A DNA stretch of 38,331 nucleotides. Source: Oscillospiraceae bacterium (lineage in GTDB: Bacteria; Bacillota; Clostridia; Oscillospirales; Oscillospiraceae). Every line of letters begins with the position of its first letter. The stretch's first letter is position 1. A program made the translations under genes and the position numbers. The notes below the pieces were generated by a model. The model saw only the letters and a list, made by a program, of their open reading frames with translations, did not search any database and had not been told where the DNA came from. The DNA lies in NCBI GenBank assembly GCA_017399325.1, contig JAFQDY010000045.1, positions 1-38,331 on the forward strand, given 5' to 3'. Below, one piece after another: positions 35,591 through 38,331 of the stretch.

Positions 35591-37345
35591 ATGGTTATGA
35601 CGATTGCAAACATTATCACGCTTTTGGGCGGCCTGGCGTTCTTCCTGTTTGGTATGACGCTGCTGGGCGACGGCCTGAAACGGGTAGCCGGCAGCAAACT
35701 GGAAACGGTTCTCGGACGGCTCACCTCCACCACATTTAAGGGCGTTCTGCTGGGTTCACTGGTCACGGCGGTGATCCAGTCGTCCTCTGCCACAACGGTT
35801 ATGGTGGTGGGTTTCGTGAACTCCGGCATTATGAAACTGGCAAATGCCATCGGCATTGTTATGGGCGCCAACATCGGCACCACCGCCACCGGCTGGATAT
35901 TGGTCCTGGCGGGCGTGGACGGAAACGGCGGCTGGTCCTCTGCCACTGTTTTTGCGTTTGTGGCCTTTATCGGCATTATCCTGTATTTCTTCTGTAAAAA
36001 GCAAAAGCAGAAGAATGTGGGTATGATCCTGCTGGCCTTTTGCGTTTTGATGACCGGTATGCAAACCATGAGCGCTGCTATGGAGCCGCTGAAAACCAGC
36101 CCCGCTTTTTTGAACTTTATCTCCGCAGTTTCCAATCCACTGGTGTCGCTGCTGGTGGGTGTTGTGGTAACGGCGATCATTCAAAGTTGCTCTGCTTCCG
36201 TGGGCATTCTGCAGGCATTGTCCATCACAGGCGTCATCGGTTACGATGTGGCGATCCCTATGGTCATCGGTATGTGTATCGGCGCTTGTGTGCCGGTGCT
36301 GCTGTCCGCCATCGGCGCCAATGTGAACGGCAAACGCACCGCGTTTGTGTACCTTTACTTCAATCTGGTGGGCGCAACCGTTCTGATGACGGCATTCTAT
36401 ATTGCAAATGCCTTCCTGCATTTTGAACTGATGGATCAAACTGCCACCAGCATCGGCATCGCCATTGTGAACACCGTTTTCAAAGTCTCCGCAACGGTCA
36501 TTCTGGCGCCCTTTGCCCGCCTTTTGGAAAAACTGGCCGTACTTACCATCAAGGAAAAGAAGTCCCCGGACGAGGACGAATTTCAGGAGAATCTGCTGGA
36601 AGAACGCTTTTTGGACTATCCGCCTCTTGCTTTGGAACAATGCGGCCGTGCGGTGGATATGATGACCCACGCGGCCTTTAAGAGCCTGAAAAAAGCAACC
36701 GACCTGCTGGGCGAATTCAGCCAGGAAAAATACGACAAGATCATGTCCCGGGAAGAACTGGTTGACCGCTATGAGGACACACTGGGTTCTTATCTGATCC
36801 GCCTGAACACAAAAGCCCTGTCTGAAAAAGAGACCCAGATCGTAGCAAGATACCTGTCCTGCCTGACCAATCTGGAGCGCATTTCCGATCACGCCGTCAA
36901 TCTGGCGGATCTGGGCAAAGAACTGGCAGAAAAGAAAATCAAGTTTTCCAATCAGGCTCAGCAGGAACTGAAGATCTGCATTGCCGCCACGTTGGAGATT
37001 CTGGATATGACGCAGAAGGCTATGGCAAATAACGATGTGGATCTGGTGAAAATGGTGGAACCTTTGGAGGACACCATCGATGTTCTGGTCAAGAAGTGCA
37101 AGAATCACCACATTCAGCGGGTACAGGCCGGCAACTGCACATTGGAACTGGGCTTTATCTTCAACGATTGCCTGCACAATATGGAGCGTGTGGCTGACCA
37201 CTGTTCCAACCTTGCGGTCACGGTTTTGGAGACCACCGTTTCCGATGTTCACTCCCACGATTATCTGCGCTCCATCAAAGAGTCCGGAGATAACCAGTAC
37301 CAGATCATGCTGGCAGGTTTCACGGCAAAATATAATATCGATTAA
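35591..37345 (+). CDS. Na/Pi cotransporter family protein with PhoU-like C terminus
   Basis: The ~584-residue protein has two inverted Na/Pi repeats with the QSSSATT (first half) and QSCSASVG (second half) signatures, then after residue ~310 a long helical PhoU-like domain (QCGRAVDMMTHAAFKSLKKATDLL, RYLSCLTNLERISDHAVNLADLG, DCLHNMERVADHCSNLAVTVLE). Such proteins take up phosphate with sodium. ATG at 35591 or 35597; AAGGG lies before both. Confidence 0.92.
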   Translation: MVMTIANIITLLGGLAFFLFGMTLLGDGLKRVAGSKLETVLGRLTSTTFKGVLLGSLVTAVIQSSSATTVMVVGFVNSGIMKLANAIGIVMGANIGTTATGWILVLAGVDGNGGWSSATVFAFVAFIGIILYFFCKKQKQKNVGMILLAFCVLMTGMQTMSAAMEPLKTSPAFLNFISAVSNPLVSLLVGVVVTAIIQSCSASVGILQALSITGVIGYDVAIPMVIGMCIGACVPVLLSAIGANVNGKRTAFVYLYFNLVGATVLMTAFYIANAFLHFELMDQTATSIGIAIVNTVFKVSATVILAPFARLLEKLAVLTIKEKKSPDEDEFQENLLEERFLDYPPLALEQCGRAVDMMTHAAFKSLKKATDLLGEFSQEKYDKIMSREELVDRYEDTLGSYLIRLNTKALSEKETQIVARYLSCLTNLERISDHAVNLADLGKELAEKKIKFSNQAQQELKICIAATLEILDMTQKAMANNDVDLVKMVEPLEDTIDVLVKKCKNHHIQRVQAGNCTLELGFIFNDCLHNMERVADHCSNLAVTVLETTVSDVHSHDYLRSIKESGDNQYQIMLAGFTAKYNID

Positions 37346-37359
37346 ACGATCGCATCAAG

Positions 37360-37396
37360 CACCGGCCCGGATCTTTCGGGCCGGTGTATTTGTTTT
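37360..37396 (+). terminator. Terminator of the Na/Pi transporter gene
   Basis: CACCGGCCCG-N7-CGGGCCGGTG followed by TATTTGTTTT. Confidence 0.85.
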
Positions 37397-37478
37397 CCAA
37401 TTTTTGTGTGGATTTCCGAAAAGAAACAATTATATTTTGTCTGTTTTCGGCAAAGATATGTTTGCGGAAAGAAAAGTG

Positions 37479-37513
37479 CTTTCTTCGGAAAGCGCTTACG
37501 CTTTCCAAGAAAG
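37479..37513 (+). other. Long leader hairpin of the spore protein gene
   Basis: CTTTCTT-c-GGAAAGC, 6-base loop, GCTTTCC-AAGAAAG: 14 base pairs with one bulged C, 38 bases ahead of the start codon. No T-run follows, so it is not a terminator; more likely an mRNA stability element. Confidence 0.6.
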
Positions 37514-37550
37514 TAAAGCATAAAAATGCTTGGAAAAGGAGAGAAAAAAG

Positions 37551-37745
37551 ATGAAGAACAACAACCAGATCAACATTCCTCAGGCTCGTGAGGCTATGGA
37601 CAAGTTCAAGATGCAGGCTGCTCAGGAAGTTGGCGTTAACCTGACCAATGGTTACAACGGCCACCTGACTTCCCGTGAAGCCGGCTCCGTCGGCGGCCAG
37701 ATGGTCAAGAAGATGATCGAGGCTTACGAACAGGGTATGCAGTAA
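37551..37745 (+). CDS. Alpha/beta-type small acid-soluble spore protein
   Basis: DNA-protecting spore protein. The 64-residue protein matches the family in both conserved blocks: IPQAREAMDKFKMQAAQEVGVNL (helix 1) and LTSREAGSVGGQMVKKMIE (helix 2 with the GxxGGxMV core). At the germination-protease site the usual E-I-A is read as Q-A-A, so cleavage may differ. AAAAGGAGAG precedes the ATG. Confidence 0.95.
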   Translation: MKNNNQINIPQAREAMDKFKMQAAQEVGVNLTNGYNGHLTSREAGSVGGQMVKKMIEAYEQGMQ

Positions 37746-37755
37746 TTCCCGAAGT

Positions 37756-37784
37756 GCCAATTACCCCTAAAAAGGGTAATTGGC
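37756..37784 (+). promoter_or_regulatory. Palindrome between the spore protein and the DtxR-type regulator
   Basis: GCCAATTACCC-CTAAAAA-GGGTAATTGGC, 11-bp perfect arms, no following T-run, and directly upstream of the regulator's -35. Could end the spore protein mRNA or be an operator. Confidence 0.55.
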
Positions 37785-37792
37785 ATACATAT

Positions 37793-37821
37793 TTGCAAAA
37801 ACGAGATGTTTGTGTTATACT
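37793..37821 (+). promoter_or_regulatory. Promoter of the DtxR-type regulator
   Basis: TTGCAA (37793-37798), 17 bases, TATACT (37816-37821). Confidence 0.75.
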
Positions 37822-37852
37822 GATAGCAGTCTACCGCAAAGGGGGAATTGCT

Positions 37853-38215
37853 ATGCGTATCCAGGAATCCGGAGAAATGTATCTGGAGAGCATTTATGTG
37901 CTGCTGAAACAAAGCGGCCATGTCCGTTCTGTGGATGTGGCGGAGCATATGGGCTATTCCAAACCCAGCGTCAGCCGGGCCATGGGATTGCTAAAAAAAG
38001 CAAATTTAATTGAAATTGCCCCCGATGGGGCCATCGCGTTGACCGATGCCGGCGTTGGGGTGGCAGAGAAGATCTACGAACGCCATACCATCCTCTCCCA
38101 AATGCTGGTGAATTTGGGGGTCGATCCGGAAGTTGCCACGGAAGATGCCTGCCGGCTGGAACACGCCATCAGCGATGAATCCTTTGAAGCCATTAAAAAG
38201 CACATATTGGGTTAA
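37853..38215 (+). CDS. DtxR/MntR-family metal-dependent regulator (short form)
   Basis: The 120-residue protein has the winged-helix domain (EMYLESIYVLLKQSGHVRSVDVAEHMGYSKPSVSRAMGLLKKANLIE) and the dimer/metal domain (ERHTILSQMLVNLGVDPEVATEDACRLEHAISDES). Aligned by eye, the ligand positions are Met, Cys, Glu, His as in DtxR/IdeR (iron type), not the Asp/Glu set of MntR. It lacks the SH3-like third domain. CAAAGGGGG precedes the ATG. Convergent with trkH. Confidence 0.9.
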   Translation: MRIQESGEMYLESIYVLLKQSGHVRSVDVAEHMGYSKPSVSRAMGLLKKANLIEIAPDGAIALTDAGVGVAEKIYERHTILSQMLVNLGVDPEVATEDACRLEHAISDESFEAIKKHILG

Positions 38216-38219
38216 AGAA

Positions 38220-38250
38220 AAGCCTGTCATATTCTGACAGGCTTCTTTTT
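38220..38250. terminator. Terminator between the DtxR-type gene and trkH
   Basis: AAGCCTGTCA-TATTC-TGACAGGCTT then CTTTTTT; perfect 10-bp stem. Confidence 0.88.
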
Positions 38251-38331
38251 TATTTTCTTGTCCAGGCGCTTCGGGAGAGCAGCACCAATATGGGGAAGAT
38301 CTCCAAACGGCCGGCCAGCATACACACGATC
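38250..38331 (-). CDS. Potassium uptake protein TrkH/KtrB family (C-terminal end only)
   Basis: Only the last 26 codons are in the window. They read MLAGRLEIFPILVLLSRSAW and then a short basic end, matching the conserved C-terminal helix of TrkH/KtrB potassium channels (GRLEIFPVL). The rest lies beyond the window. Confidence 0.75.
   Translation of the reverse strand, partial: IVCMLAGRLEIFPILVLLSRSAWTRK

Noticed and set aside
35756..37258. 500-codon open frame on the minus strand opposite the Na/Pi transporter
   Set aside because: His/Gln-rich shadow of a clear coding gene, no ribosome site and no family resemblance.
1..38331. CRISPR arrays, tRNA or rRNA genes
   Set aside because: No regularly spaced direct repeats, no tRNA cloverleaf or TTCRANNC box in a fitting context, and no rRNA-like sequence noticed in the intergenic regions.

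Overview
The window looks like a chromosomal segment of a spore-forming, low-motility-information Firmicute of class Clostridia, most plausibly an Oscillospiraceae/Ruminococcaceae-type gut anaerobe. This rests on sporulation genes (yabP, yabQ, spoIVB, spoIIP, ytvI and a small acid-soluble spore protein), strong AGGAGG ribosome binding sites, moderately high GC, formate-tetrahydrofolate ligase under a ZTP-type riboswitch, and small palindromic repeats typical of that group. The lineage is an inference from gene content, not a measured placement. About 49 genes fill nearly all the sequence. I see no rRNA, tRNA, CRISPR array, transposase or intact prophage.

Layout. 1-2911 (minus): fhs (cut by the window edge), a trigger-factor-like chaperone that lacks the ribosome-binding domain, a ZTP/pfl riboswitch with terminator ahead of them, then tatD and a phosphopantetheinyl transferase. 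2948-5629 (plus): yabP-yabQ-divIC-yabR, as in the Bacillus subtilis order, then an SDR oxidoreductase and rpiB. 5752-9136 (minus): the Fe-S cluster operon iscS-iscU-iscR(Rrf2)-rpe behind a promoter with two matched operator dyads, then msrC. 9286-12114: spoIVB, a conserved small protein, an A+T-rich XRE/TPR regulator gene and clusters of palindromic repeats. 12180-18718: a membrane-anchored transglutaminase-like protein, a MATE exporter, a D-2-hydroxyacid dehydrogenase, a PHP phosphoesterase and a CapA-like protein. 18860-23864: gluQ, a nucleotidyltransferase, a 45-residue cysteine-rich microprotein, ytvI, an ACT-domain regulator and a GH25 lysozyme. 23906-24936 (minus): rpsF-ssb-rpsR. 25105-30496: yetF/DUF4363, spoIIP, tadA, queH, an RNA methyltransferase and a lipid kinase. 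30703-31477: a compact three-gene phage-like cassette whose promoter lies between two identical-arm palindromes. 31510-35421 (minus): an amino-sugar unit (nagA plus a ROK-like kinase) and an MFS carrier. 35591-38331: Na/Pi symporter, spore protein, a DtxR-type metalloregulator and the end of trkH.

How the parts work together. The fhs unit and its riboswitch tie one-carbon supply to ZTP (10-formyl-THF shortage). IscS/IscU/IscR form a self-regulated Fe-S assembly module. GluQ and QueH both act on queuosine in tRNA, and TadA and the THUMP-type methyltransferase add further RNA modification. SpoIVB, SpoIIP, YabP/YabQ, YtvI and the SASP cover several stages of endospore formation. RpiB and Rpe, though in separate operons, both serve the non-oxidative pentose phosphate pathway.

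Most interesting points: (1) the riboswitch-controlled, ribosome-binding-domain-less trigger factor upstream of fhs; (2) the palindrome-flanked three-gene cassette at 30585-31477; (3) paired ACCTA-N9-TAGGT operators at the isc promoter; (4) two copies of a repeat whose internal hairpin covaries; (5) the 45-residue cysteine-rich microprotein; (6) yabQ, whose reading frame stays open across almost all of divIC.
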